Shown in pieces: positions 8,999 to 18,377 of a stretch of DNA of 37,705 nucleotides; position 1 is the first letter of the stretch; every line of letters starts with the position of its first letter. The DNA lies in the NCBI GenBank assembly GCA_003244245.1, contig QHBY01000359.1, forward strand, positions 1 through 37,705. The letters are read 5' to 3'. A model generated the notes under the pieces. The model worked only from the letters and a program-made list of their open reading frames with translations, had not been told where the DNA came from and made no database searches. The translations under genes and the position numbers were made by a program. Source of the stretch: Pseudonocardiales bacterium. GTDB lineage: Bacteria; Actinomycetota; Actinomycetes; Mycobacteriales; Pseudonocardiaceae.

Positions 8999-9847
8999 CT
9001 ACCCGGGATTCGGACCGGTGGCCACCGGGCGGGCGGGGTCGGTGCACCACTGCGACCACGACCCAGCGTAAAGCGCTGCCGGCCGTGCCGGCGTGGTGAC
9101 GCCGGCCCGCTCAAGTCCGAGCACCAGCGCACACGCGGTGATCCCGGAGCCGCAATAGGCGCCGATCTCGGCCGCCCCGACACCCCACCGTTGCGCGAGC
9201 TCGCGCAACCGGCTCGGCGATAGCCAGCGGCCCTGCGCGTCGGTCAGCTCGCCATACGGCGCGCTGGCTGCCCCGGGTATGTGACCAGCCCGCGGGTCGA
9301 GCGGCTCGGTCTCACCTCGATAGCGGGGCGTCACTCGACCGTCGAGCAGCACGCCGTCGCGGGCCAGCGCCGCGGCTTGCGCCGCCTCAAGCACTGGCAT
9401 TGCCCCGGGCCCCACCGTGCTCGTACCCGTCTGCCGTCGAGACACGTCGACAGTCACCGGCAGCCCCGCCGCTCGCCACGCCGCGATCCCTCCGTCGAGC
9501 ACCGCAACCTCAGGGTGTCCTACCCAGCGCAGCAGCCACCACAGCCGTGCCGCCACCGAGCTGTCAGCCGCGTCGTAGGCGACGACCGGGGTCGTGGCGC
9601 TGACGCCGGCCGCCCGCAGGGTTGCCTGCAGCGCCGCTGGCTTCGGGAGGAGGGGGTGGCGTCCATCCGGCCCCGGCGGCCCGGCCAGGTCGGTATCCAC
9701 GTCGAGGAAGACCGCCCCAGGCAGATGACCGGCCTCGTAGTCGGCGCGGCCGGGCCCGGTGAGCGACCACCGTACGTCGGCTATGGCAGGGGGCTCGGGG
9801 CTAGTGAGCAACGCAGCTAGCTCTCGGGCCGTGACCACCGGATGCAT
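8999..9847 (-). CDS. Rhodanese-like sulfurtransferase (two-domain SseA/thiosulfate sulfurtransferase type)
   Basis: [33 protein letters not shown], active-site [12 protein letters not shown] at 9847 (or 9856). Confidence 0.9.
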   Translation of the reverse strand: MHPVVTARELAALLTSPEPPAIADVRWSLTGPGRADYEAGHLPGAVFLDVDTDLAGPPGPDGRHPLLPKPAALQATLRAAGVSATTPVVAYDAADSSVAARLWWLLRWVGHPEVAVLDGGIAAWRAAGLPVTVDVSRRQTGTSTVGPGAMPVLEAAQAAALARDGVLLDGRVTPRYRGETEPLDPRAGHIPGAASAPYGELTDAQGRWLSPSRLRELAQRWGVGAAEIGAYCGSGITACALVLGLERAGVTTPARPAALYAGSWSQWCTDPARPVATGPNPG

Positions 9848-9932
9848 ACCACCCATCCTGCCCTCACTGCCAGTGGGTTTCCGCCATATCCCCACCAGGC
9901 CACTACCATAACCACAACCGAGGGAGACTGGT

Positions 9933-10628
9933 GTGAACGATCTCATCGACACCACCGAGATGTACCTGCGCACCATCTTCGAGCTCGAGGAGGAAGGTGT
10001 GGTCCCGCTGCGGGCGCGGATCGCCGAACGCCTGGGACAAAGTGGGCCTACTGTCAGCCAGACGGTGGCCCGCATGGAGCGGGACGGCCTGCTGACGGTG
10101 GCCGACGACCGGCATCTCGAGCTCACCGCGGAGGGCCGCAGCCGGGCCACTTCAGTGATGCGCAAGCACCGGCTGGCCGAGCTTCTTCTCGTCGACGTGA
10201 TCGGGCTCGAGTGGGAGCAGGTGCACACGGAGGCCTGCCGCTGGGAGCATGTGATGAGCGAGGCGGTGGAGCGAAAGCTGGTCGCGCTGCTGGGCAACCC
10301 CACCACGTCTCCGTACGGCAACCCGATCCCGGGGTTGGACGAGCTCGGGGTCGGAGAGGCCGCTGGCCCGGTCGAACCCGACCTCGTCCGGCTCGACGAA
10401 GTGGCCCGACGCGGCGGCGGCACGGTAGAGGTGCGACGTATCTCCGAGCACGTGCAGCTCGACCCGACCTTGATGGCGGACCTGCACAAGGTCGACGCGG
10501 TGCCCGGCAACGTGGTGGAGGTGGCTGCCCAGGCACGGGCGAACCATCCGATAGTGCTGTCCGGCCGAGGGACCAAAGTCGAGGTGAGCGGCGCCCTCGC
10601 GCACGCGGTCATGGGCCGTCGACGGTGA
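9933..10628 (+). CDS. ideR: Iron-dependent repressor IdeR (DtxR family)
   Basis: [68 protein letters not shown]-type helix; [19 protein letters not shown]. Confidence 0.95.
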   Translation: MNDLIDTTEMYLRTIFELEEEGVVPLRARIAERLGQSGPTVSQTVARMERDGLLTVADDRHLELTAEGRSRATSVMRKHRLAELLLVDVIGLEWEQVHTEACRWEHVMSEAVERKLVALLGNPTTSPYGNPIPGLDELGVGEAAGPVEPDLVRLDEVARRGGGTVEVRRISEHVQLDPTLMADLHKVDAVPGNVVEVAAQARANHPIVLSGRGTKVEVSGALAHAVMGRRR

Positions 10629-10642
10629 CAGGATTGTCGGCT

Positions 10643-11611
10643 ATGACCACGCCGGAGCGAATGCGGCTGCTGGTCACCGGGGGCGCGGGTTACATCGGCA
10701 GTATCTGCGCCACGCGACTGGTTGAGGCCGGTCACGACGTCGTGGTCCTCGATGACCTGTCCACTGGGCACCGGGACGCGGTGCCGGCGGCCTGCCGGTT
10801 CATCGAGGGAACTGTCGAGGATGCCGGCGCGGTGCTGGCCGAGGGCTTCGATGGTGTGCTGCATTTCGCGGCTCGCTCGTTGGTCGCGGAATCGATGGCG
10901 CTACCGCAGCGCTACTGGCTGGGCAACGTGGTGGCCTCGGTGCGGCTGCTCGAGGCAATGCGAGAGCACGGGACTCCCCGGCTGGTCTTCTCCTCCACCG
11001 CCGCGACCTACGGCGAACCCGCGTCGGTGCCGATCACAGAGGATGCCGCCACCCGACCGACCAACCCCTATGGGGCAACGAAACTTGCGATCGATCACGC
11101 CATCGGCTCCTATGCCATCGCGCACGGCATTGCAGCCGTGAGCCTGCGGTATTTCAATGTCGCCGGCGCGTACGACCGCTACGGTGAGCGGCACACGGTC
11201 GAGACCCACCTCATCCCGCTGGTACTGCAGGTCGCTCTCGGTCACCGAGAAAAGATCATGGTGTTCGGGGAGGATTGGCCCACCCCGGACGGCACCTGCA
11301 TCCGCGACTACATCCATGTGGTGGACCTCGCCGACGCTCACGAGCGGGCACTCGCGCAGGCCGTGCCCGGCGCGCATCGGATCTACAACCTGGGCAACGG
11401 AACCGGATTCTCGGTGCGCCAGGTGCTAGACACCTGCCGGGAGATCACCGGGCACCCGATCCCGGCACAGTGCGCGGCGCGCCGACCCGGCGACCCGGCG
11501 GTGCTCATCGCCGCCAGCGATCGAGCGCACTGCGAGTTGGGCTGGAAACCGCGGCGGGCCGATCTCGCCGTGATTGTGGCCGACGCGTGGGAGTTCGCCC
11601 GCCGCGGCTAG
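10643..11611 (+). CDS. galE: UDP-glucose 4-epimerase
   Basis: [48 protein letters not shown]. Confidence 0.93.
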   Translation: MTTPERMRLLVTGGAGYIGSICATRLVEAGHDVVVLDDLSTGHRDAVPAACRFIEGTVEDAGAVLAEGFDGVLHFAARSLVAESMALPQRYWLGNVVASVRLLEAMREHGTPRLVFSSTAATYGEPASVPITEDAATRPTNPYGATKLAIDHAIGSYAIAHGIAAVSLRYFNVAGAYDRYGERHTVETHLIPLVLQVALGHREKIMVFGEDWPTPDGTCIRDYIHVVDLADAHERALAQAVPGAHRIYNLGNGTGFSVRQVLDTCREITGHPIPAQCAARRPGDPAVLIAASDRAHCELGWKPRRADLAVIVADAWEFARRG

Positions 11612-11633
11612 GCGCGCCCACGCGGATCACCAG

Positions 11634-12677
11634 TCACCGCTTTCGTCGCGATCGTCTATTGGCGGAGTTGCGCGCGGGTCGTATCAGGGCGGCAGCAGCG
11701 TCCGCGGCGACGCTGCGTAACAACTCCGGTGACAGACCACCGTCGAGTGCCGCCCGCAGCAGCCCAGACAGTGAGTGATGCGGGCAGGCGTGCAGCGCGG
11801 CGTCCAACGCGACGCCCGCAAGCGCGCCGTCCCCGCGAAGGTACGCGGCGAGCGCCAGCAGTGCCGCAGGTTCAGCCCGCTCCGGCGCGGGAGTCGCGCG
11901 AACCAGCGCCAGCCAGAGCTGCTCGGCGGCGGCCGCGCCGGGACCTGTACACCAGGGCAGGCAGGAGTCCCGGACCCGGTGGTCGCACAACGCGGAAGCG
12001 ACCTCCGCGACGACGCCGTCACTCAATGCCAGATCTCCCGCGGCCGCGGCCCGGTGCAGCTCCTTCAACCGGGCCAGCCGCCGGGCTACCAGCCGCGCGC
12101 TCATCGGATGCTCCGCATCGGCCGCGTCCAGAAGGATCGCCCGCCGTTGCAGTGTGGTGGGATCGTCCTCGGCCACGAGCTCGGCCATCTCTTCCCGGCT
12201 ACCGAATGTCACCGCACCTGCCGCGACGGTAGCGGCCGCCAGCGGGCTCGTCGTGGGATCGGCCACCGTGCCGGCACAGAGCGGATCGTCGTAACAACGC
12301 CACGGCGCGCCGCGCGCTGTCTCGGCGGTCCACGCCGCGTGCACCACGGGGAGCCCCGCGCCGGTCAGCGCATTGTCGAGGGCGTCGACCAACGCGCGGT
12401 GTGGCGGATCGCCAGCCGGAGAGCAACTACCTCCGACGACGATCAGCGCGACGCCCGTGGGACGCTGCCGGGCGATCGGTGGCAGCAGCTGCTCGGCCAA
12501 CACCACGGCCTGGTCGTCATCGACCAGATCGGCCCGCAGAGTCAATCCAAGACTTTTACCGTGTAGCGCCAACAAGACCACGGAGTTGCGCGGGTGGAAA
12601 CCCAGTAGATGCGGGACAGCGGCGATCAGCTCGGAGGGGTCGGATAGCCGGATACGGCCGGCGGTAGGTGCGCTCAT
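11634..12677 (-). CDS. DUF4192 domain-containing protein
   Basis: RLSDPSELIAAVPHLLGFHPRNSVVLLAL N-terminal signature; start MSAPTAG at 12677. Confidence 0.88.
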   Translation of the reverse strand: MSAPTAGRIRLSDPSELIAAVPHLLGFHPRNSVVLLALHGKSLGLTLRADLVDDDQAVVLAEQLLPPIARQRPTGVALIVVGGSCSPAGDPPHRALVDALDNALTGAGLPVVHAAWTAETARGAPWRCYDDPLCAGTVADPTTSPLAAATVAAGAVTFGSREEMAELVAEDDPTTLQRRAILLDAADAEHPMSARLVARRLARLKELHRAAAAGDLALSDGVVAEVASALCDHRVRDSCLPWCTGPGAAAAEQLWLALVRATPAPERAEPAALLALAAYLRGDGALAGVALDAALHACPHHSLSGLLRAALDGGLSPELLRSVAADAAAALIRPARNSANRRSRRKR

Positions 12678-12807
12678 GACGTCGAACCGTCCTCCCGCGG
12701 CAGCTCGGGGGACAGTCACGTCATAGCCCGCTGTGGACTGCGGGTATGGGTGTGGACTACTACCCCGCCAGGAACCGTCGCGCACCGTGGAATGTCGGAG
12801 CAGGTGG

Positions 12808-13446
12808 TTATCCTGCCGCGCCGGCACGCCCATCGGCTCCTGTGTGAACCTCACGCGGCCTTCGGCAGACGTACGTCACCGCGGGAGGCAGATTCCACCA
12901 AACTGTGCGAGTGGTGAGAACCTCGGAGAACATCTCGCCGAGCAACGCCCGGAATTGGCACGCTCGAGTCAACGACAACGCATGCACGTAGGCGAAGGTG
13001 GTGAAGCAGCCCCCTGGTCGCAGCGAGCGCGCCGCCGCGGCAACGATCGCCCGCTGCGTGTCGGTTCCTATCAATAACCACGGCAGGCCGCTGACCACGG
13101 CGTCCACCGCAGGCACTTGGTGCTCGGCGAACAGCCGCTCCAGTTCGGCGGCGTCGCCGACCAGCACCTCAACCCGCGCATGCCGGGTACGCAGGTAGTG
13201 GGCCAGTCCAGGGTCGATCTCGACCGCCACATGGCGGCCCCGACCAGCGAGGCGATACTCGATGGCCGTCGTGACCGAACCGGTTCCCGGCCCGAGCTCC
13301 ACCACGACCGGGTCGCCGATGCGGGGCACTACGGCGGCCAGCCGAGCCGCCAGTTGGGGGGAGCTCGGCGCCACGGCGCCCACGGTGGCCGGACTGCGCA
13401 GCACAGCACCGAGGAAGGCGACGAGGTGTGGCGGTAAGAGCGGCAT
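12808..13446 (-). CDS. Class I SAM-dependent methyltransferase (phospholipid N-methyltransferase/rRNA dimethylase-like)
   Basis: VVELGPGTGSVTTAI motif I, VSGLPWLL motif IV, SLRPGGCF. Confidence 0.85.
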   Translation of the reverse strand: MPLLPPHLVAFLGAVLRSPATVGAVAPSSPQLAARLAAVVPRIGDPVVVELGPGTGSVTTAIEYRLAGRGRHVAVEIDPGLAHYLRTRHARVEVLVGDAAELERLFAEHQVPAVDAVVSGLPWLLIGTDTQRAIVAAAARSLRPGGCFTTFAYVHALSLTRACQFRALLGEMFSEVLTTRTVWWNLPPAVTYVCRRPREVHTGADGRAGAAG

Positions 13447-13654
13447 GGCGCCGAGCCTGCCCGCCGCAACGCCCTGTTGTGAAGTCGATCTTCGCCAAAC
13501 GCGGTGTTGGGTGATGCATAGCTCACACCTAATCGACACTGAGAAGCCTGCGCAGCCGTCAGCGGCGTGGTGGCCGAGTCCTGAACTGCGGGACTGCTGA
13601 GGCGTCGCCGCGACGGATGGAATGGATTCGCCCTCGTGCAGCGTTATATCAACT

Positions 13655-14560
13655 GTGAATGTTGAGCTGTACCACATTGAAGCCGAGCCTTCGACCGGGG
13701 AGGGCACGGTGCTCGTGCACGCCCTCACCGGATTTGTCGACGCCGGCCAAGCCGGCCAACTGGCGGTCGCACATTTGCTGACGAATCTGGACCACCGGGT
13801 GGTCGCCACCTTCGACGTCGACCAGCTGCTGGATTACCGTTCCCGCCGGCCGGCGATGACCTTCGACGAGGACCGTTGGGCGAGTTACGAGCAGCCCAAG
13901 TTGGTGCTGTACGAGGTACAGGATTGCGGAGGCACCACATTCTTGCTGCTGACTGGCCCGGAGCCGGATCTGCTATGGGAGCGGTTCTCCGACGCGGTTC
14001 GCGAGCTGGTCGAGCGCTTCGCAGTTGGCCTGACGGTGGGTTTGGGCGCGGCGCCGATGGCGGTCCCACACACCCGCCCATCAGCGGTTACTGCACACGC
14101 GACCCGTCGTGAGTTGATCTCCGGTTATCACCGGTGGTTCAACACGATGCAGATGCCCGGTCACGCCGGAGCGCTGGTGGAGTTGCGGCTGGGCGAGGCC
14201 GGGCACGACGCGATGGGGTTCGTCGTGCACGTGCCGCACTACCTGGCTCGCACGGAGTACCCAGAATCCGCTCGTGGCCTGCTGGAGCACTTGGCCCGCA
14301 GCAGCGGGCTGAACCTGCCTGTCGAGGCTTTACAACCCGCAGCGCAACGGGTTCTCGCCGAGGTCAACGAGCAGATCGCCCGCTCCCCGGAGAGCATGTC
14401 GGTGGTGGCCCGTCTGGAAGATCAGTTCGATGCCGTCACGGGCGGTCCTGACCGGCGCCCCCTGGCCGCCCTGGATGCCGAAGCGCTGCCCACCGGCGAC
14501 GAGATCGCCGCGGAGTTCGAGGCCTTCCTCGCCGGGCTGGACGGCTCCGCCGAGGGCTAG
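13655..14560 (+). CDS. PAC2 family protein (Rv2714-like)
   Basis: LVHALTGFVDAGQAGQLAVAHLLTNLDHRVVATFDVDQLLDYRSRRP; start (GTG 13655 versus 13622) uncertain. Confidence 0.85.
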   Translation: MNVELYHIEAEPSTGEGTVLVHALTGFVDAGQAGQLAVAHLLTNLDHRVVATFDVDQLLDYRSRRPAMTFDEDRWASYEQPKLVLYEVQDCGGTTFLLLTGPEPDLLWERFSDAVRELVERFAVGLTVGLGAAPMAVPHTRPSAVTAHATRRELISGYHRWFNTMQMPGHAGALVELRLGEAGHDAMGFVVHVPHYLARTEYPESARGLLEHLARSSGLNLPVEALQPAAQRVLAEVNEQIARSPESMSVVARLEDQFDAVTGGPDRRPLAALDAEALPTGDEIAAEFEAFLAGLDGSAEG

Positions 14561-14582
14561 CCCTGCGCCCCTGAGGTCAACG

Positions 14583-15650
14583 TCAGCTGCCGGGGAGCTG
14601 GCCGAGGGTCACCGTGACGGTGCGGGTGGCGCCCTGCGTGGTGGTCAGGGTGACCTCGACCTTCTGACCCGGATCGAGCGTGGCCAGCGCCTCGGCGAGG
14701 TCAGAAGCCCGGTGCACTGGAGTGCTGTTCACCGCAGTGATTACCTCGCCAGGCTGGATCCCGGCCGCGGCAGCGGGGCCGGCAGGCACGACGCTGACCA
14801 CACCCATGCCAGCCGGTTGGCCGCTCGAGCCCACCACGGTAACCACGCGGACACCCAACTCAGCCCGATGCGAGTTGACCACATGGCCGTCGTGGGCGAT
14901 GAGCTGCCCGGCGATGTCGGTGACGAGATTGCTGGGAATCGCAAACCCCAGGCCCGGCGCGGCGCCGCCAAGACCGCCCGACTGCGGCTCGAGCGCCGCC
15001 AGCGTAGGCACTCCGATGACGTCACCAGCCAGGTCGACCAGCGCGCCGCCGCTGTTGCCGGGGTTGATCGCGGCACTGGTCTGGATGATATCGGGCAGCG
15101 TCGCGGGCTGGGCAGATCCCTCGGCGGGCTCGGTGACGGTGCGTCCGGTGCCCGAGATGATTCCGTCGGTGACGCTGCCGGTCAGCCCGAGCGGGTTCCC
15201 CATGGCCAGCACGATGTCGCCGGCCTGCAGCTTGGCGGAGTCGCCGAAGTGCGCCGGGTGCAACGTCGATGGTGGCTGGTCGAGTTTGATGACAGCGAGG
15301 TCGTCGGGCCGGTACGCGCCGACCAGCGTGGCTGGGATGGCCTTCGGGTTGTCGGCCAGGCGCACCTGGAATTTGGTCGCCTGACCCACCACGTGGGCGT
15401 TGGTGACGATGTCACCCTTGGTGTCGAAAACGATACCCGAACCGAGAGAGCGGTCGCTGGTGATCTGCACGACCGAGGGCAGCACCTTGGCCACCACGCT
15501 GACATAGGCCTGCTCCAGCGCAGGAGCGTTGGGCGGCACTGACGGGGAACTGGACGAGGTCTGCACGGCGGTTCCGCCGGCGGCGCATCCAGCCGCGGCG
15601 AGTACCGCGGCGGTCAGTACGGTCGCCAGCGCGGGATGGGACAGGTTCAT
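14583..15650 (-). CDS. HtrA/DegP-like trypsin-PDZ serine protease, predicted lipoprotein
   Basis: Lipobox LAAAGC; triad contexts TNAHVV, DDLAVIKL, GNSGGALVD; C-terminal PDZ. Confidence 0.93.
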   Translation of the reverse strand: MNLSHPALATVLTAAVLAAAGCAAGGTAVQTSSSSPSVPPNAPALEQAYVSVVAKVLPSVVQITSDRSLGSGIVFDTKGDIVTNAHVVGQATKFQVRLADNPKAIPATLVGAYRPDDLAVIKLDQPPSTLHPAHFGDSAKLQAGDIVLAMGNPLGLTGSVTDGIISGTGRTVTEPAEGSAQPATLPDIIQTSAAINPGNSGGALVDLAGDVIGVPTLAALEPQSGGLGGAAPGLGFAIPSNLVTDIAGQLIAHDGHVVNSHRAELGVRVVTVVGSSGQPAGMGVVSVVPAGPAAAAGIQPGEVITAVNSTPVHRASDLAEALATLDPGQKVEVTLTTTQGATRTVTVTLGQLPGS

Positions 15651-17905
15651 CGTCGGCTCCCTGCGACTGATCGGGTGCGGCCGGCTCGGGCCGCGGCGTC
15701 GTCGTCCATGGCGGCGCCGCTGGCCATCCGCTGTGCCAGCCGCGAAGCCAGGGCCATGATCGTCAGGGCCGGGTTCGCGGCACCCTGTGTGGGACACACC
15801 GATCCGTCGGCGAGGAACAGGTTCGGGACCGCCCCAGGCGCGCTGATTGGCATCGACGACGCTGTTCTCGGGAGAAGTGCCCATCCGGGCGCCGCCGATG
15901 AGGTGCGCGAAGCGCTGGATGGTGAGCACGTCCTGAGCTTCGGCGGCATGCAGGATGTCGGTGTCGACGTCGCGCCCATCCGATCGATGAGGTGCTCAGC
16001 GGAGACCACCGCGCTATGCGAGGCCGGTGGTGGGCGGTCCGATTCGGGCTCAGGGAGGCGGCGATTGGCGCGGCGGCGGGTGAACAGCATGGCGATGTCA
16101 GCTCCTCGACGCTCAGCGCTGCCGATGCGGCAGGAACTACGCAGCTTGGTCGTGACACCTTGCTTGATCACGCCCCACCGGTCCTCGTCGCCGGCCAGCA
16201 TTGCCTTGGCGGCGTCGGTGATCTGTTCGAAGGTGGCGTGCGGCGGCACCGGTGGCACGTTGGGGTCACAGCGCACGTCCAGTAACGTCGGCTGGTCGGC
16301 GGCCAGCGCACGGTCCCAGGCGGGAGCTATGTCATCGGGCTTGTCCACTGCGATGGCCCGCAGGCCCAGACTTGCTGCGAAGCCGGAGTAGTCGACGTCG
16401 GGAAGGCTTTGGGACTCGACGAACTTGGGTGCGCCCCCCATCGCCCGCATCTCCCAGGTGACCTGGTTCAGATCGTCGTTGTGCAGCACGGCGATGACCA
16501 GCCGAGGATCCGACCACTGCTCCCAGTACCGCTTGATGGTGATTAACTCGGCGAGACCGTTCATCTGCATCGCGCCATCCCCGGCGAACACGATCACCGG
16601 CCGGTCCGGGCAGCCGAACTTCGCCCCGATCCCGTAGGGCACCCCTGGCCCCATGGTGGCGAGGTTGCCCGACAATGACCCGCGCATGGTGCCGCGGAAC
16701 TTCAGTTGCCGGGCATACCAGTTGGCTGACGATCCGGAGTCAGCGGTGACAATCGCGTTATCAGGTAACCGGGTGCTCAACTCGGAGAATAACCGCATCG
16801 GGTTGATCGGACCTGCCTCAAGGCCTGCCTGCATCGCCATGGTCTCCCACCAGCGCGCCACATCGGACTCGATGCTCTCCCGCCAGGATCGGTCTTCCTT
16901 GCGGGTCAGCAGCGGGAGCAGCGCACGAAGGGTGGCCGCCGCATCGCCCACCAGGTTCAGCTCGTAGGGATAACGCATACCGATCATGCCCGGATCGACG
17001 TCGATCTGTACCGCCCGGGCCTGGCCGAACTCGGGCATGAACTGGGTATAGGGAAAACTGGACCCGACCGTCAGCAACGTGTCAGCCGCGCTCATCATCT
17101 CGTAGCTCGGCCGCGTCCCGAGCAGCCCGATCGACCCTGTGACATACGGCAGTTCGTCGGAGAGCACGTCCTTGCCCAGCAGCGCTTTGGCCACCCCGGC
17201 GCCGAGCAGTTCGGCGACCTGCTCCAGCTCGGCCGTGGCTCCCCGGGCCCCGGAACCCGCCAGGATCGCGACCTTGCTGCCGACGTTGAGGATCTCCGCC
17301 GCCTGACGCAACGCGTCGGAGTCCGGCACGATCTCGGGCCAGCGGATGCCCACGCTGGAGGGCACCATCTTGAACTCGTGGCTCGGCGCGGAGTACGCCA
17401 GCTCCTGCACGTCGGCCGGCACGATGACAACGGTCGGCGCTCGCCGCGCCAACGCGATCCGGATCGCCCGATCCAGCACATTGGGTAGCTGTTCAGCGAC
17501 GGTGACCATCTGCACGTAGTCGCTGGCGACGTCCTTGAACAGGCTCAGCAGGTCGACCTCTTGCTGGTAGGAGCCGCCCATCGCGCTGCGATTGGTCTGC
17601 CCGACAATCGCCAACACCGGCACGTGGTCGAGCTTGGCGTCATAGAGCCCGTTGAGCAGATGGATAGCACCAGGTCCCGACGTCGCCGCACACACACCGA
17701 GCCGCCCGGTGAACTTCGCGTACCCGACCGCTTCGAAAGCCGCCATCTCCTCATGACGGGCTTGGACGAACTGCGGCTTGTTCTCTGCCCGACCCCACGC
17801 GGCCAGCAGGCCGTTGATCCCGTCGCCGGGATACGCGAAGACGGTGTCTACGTCCCACTCCCGCAAGCGGCTCAGCAGATAATCGGCAACTTTCGGTGCA
17901 GCCAC
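15647..17905 (-). CDS. poxB: PoxB-like thiamine pyrophosphate-dependent pyruvate oxidase/dehydrogenase; about the last 160 codons are a foreign tail
   Basis: DYLLSRLREWDVDTVFAYPGDGINGLLAAW, ARHEEMAAFEAVGYAKFTG, VFAGDGAMQMNGLAELITIKRYW (TPP motif); homologous part ends near VIKQGVTTKLR (about 16150). Confidence 0.88.
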   Translation of the reverse strand: MAAPKVADYLLSRLREWDVDTVFAYPGDGINGLLAAWGRAENKPQFVQARHEEMAAFEAVGYAKFTGRLGVCAATSGPGAIHLLNGLYDAKLDHVPVLAIVGQTNRSAMGGSYQQEVDLLSLFKDVASDYVQMVTVAEQLPNVLDRAIRIALARRAPTVVIVPADVQELAYSAPSHEFKMVPSSVGIRWPEIVPDSDALRQAAEILNVGSKVAILAGSGARGATAELEQVAELLGAGVAKALLGKDVLSDELPYVTGSIGLLGTRPSYEMMSAADTLLTVGSSFPYTQFMPEFGQARAVQIDVDPGMIGMRYPYELNLVGDAAATLRALLPLLTRKEDRSWRESIESDVARWWETMAMQAGLEAGPINPMRLFSELSTRLPDNAIVTADSGSSANWYARQLKFRGTMRGSLSGNLATMGPGVPYGIGAKFGCPDRPVIVFAGDGAMQMNGLAELITIKRYWEQWSDPRLVIAVLHNDDLNQVTWEMRAMGGAPKFVESQSLPDVDYSGFAASLGLRAIAVDKPDDIAPAWDRALAADQPTLLDVRCDPNVPPVPPHATFEQITDAAKAMLAGDEDRWGVIKQGVTTKLRSSCRIGSAERRGADIAMLFTRRRANRRLPEPESDRPPPASHSAVVSAEHLIDRMGATSTPTSCMPPKLRTCSPSSASRTSSAAPGWALLPRTASSMPISAPGAVPNLFLADGSVCPTQGAANPALTIMALASRLAQRMASGAAMDDDAAARAGRTRSVAGSRR
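15651..16010 (-). pseudogene. C-terminal remnant of a GMC-family oxidoreductase, frameshifted, tail read in frame with poxB
   Basis: Frame A: AEAQDVLTIQRFAHLIGGARMGTSPENSVVDANQRAWG; frame B: VPNLFLADGSVCPTQGAANPALTIMALASRLAQRM. Consecutive GMC C-terminal motifs in two frames. Confidence 0.8.
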
Positions 17906-18002
17906 AGCGATCCCTCCGATGACCTTGAATGTCCGCCCGCACTCTCAAGATTCCTCGGCGGCCTTCCCGGAGATCGTTGCCACTACGCACATATCTTCAT
18001 TT

Positions 18003-18018
18003 CGTGAGTTGCGTCACA
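18003..18018. promoter_or_regulatory. Candidate CRP/GlxR-type site upstream of poxB
   Basis: CGTGA-gttgcg-TCACA versus TGTGA-N6-TCACA, one mismatch in the half-sites. Confidence 0.4.
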
Positions 18019-18034
18019 GACCAGTCGCTGAACA

Positions 18035-18370
18035 GCTAGTCGCGCGCCTGTCCGATCTGTGGACCATGGTCACCCGCAGCGCCTACACCCAGCTGCGCCG
18101 CTCACCGGTGCTCCTCGCCGGTCTGAGCCTGCTCTACGTCGTCCCGCCGATCGCCGCCGTCGCCGGGCTGGCCAAGCGCTGCCCGGGACCGCTGCGACCG
18201 GCTTCGGCGCGTGGGCGGTGATGGCCGCTACCCAGGCGCCGGTGCTGCGACTCTACGGTCTCTCGCCGCTGCGCGGGCTCACCTTGCCGGCCGTCGCTAC
18301 GTTTTTGCCGCCATGACAGCGGACTCGGCGCGCCGCCACGCGACCGGTCACGGTGGCGCCTGGAAGGGGC
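18035..18370 (+). pseudogene. Frameshifted C-terminal remnant of a hopene-associated (HpnB-like) family 2 glycosyltransferase
   Basis: LWTMVTRSAYTQLRRSPVLLAGLSLLYVVPPIAAVAGLA, then GFGAWAVMAATQAPVLRLYGLSPLRGLTLPAVA, then AAMTADSARRHATGHGGAWKGR, in three different frames. Confidence 0.75.
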
Positions 18371-18377
18371 GGCTCGC

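Noticed and set aside
8136-9071. 311-aa + strand ORF
   Set aside because: Antisense to the acuC-like gene.
9842-10642. N-terminal extension of the galE ORF (9842..11611)
   Set aside because: Alternative frame of ideR; galE begins at ATG 10643.
9848-10864. Long N-terminal extension of the sulfurtransferase ORF (8999..10864)
   Set aside because: Antisense to ideR and galE; the rhodanese homology begins at [14 protein letters not shown] (9847).
14430-15542. 370-aa + strand ORF
   Set aside because: Overlaps the PAC2 gene end in another frame and is antisense to htrA; no domain.
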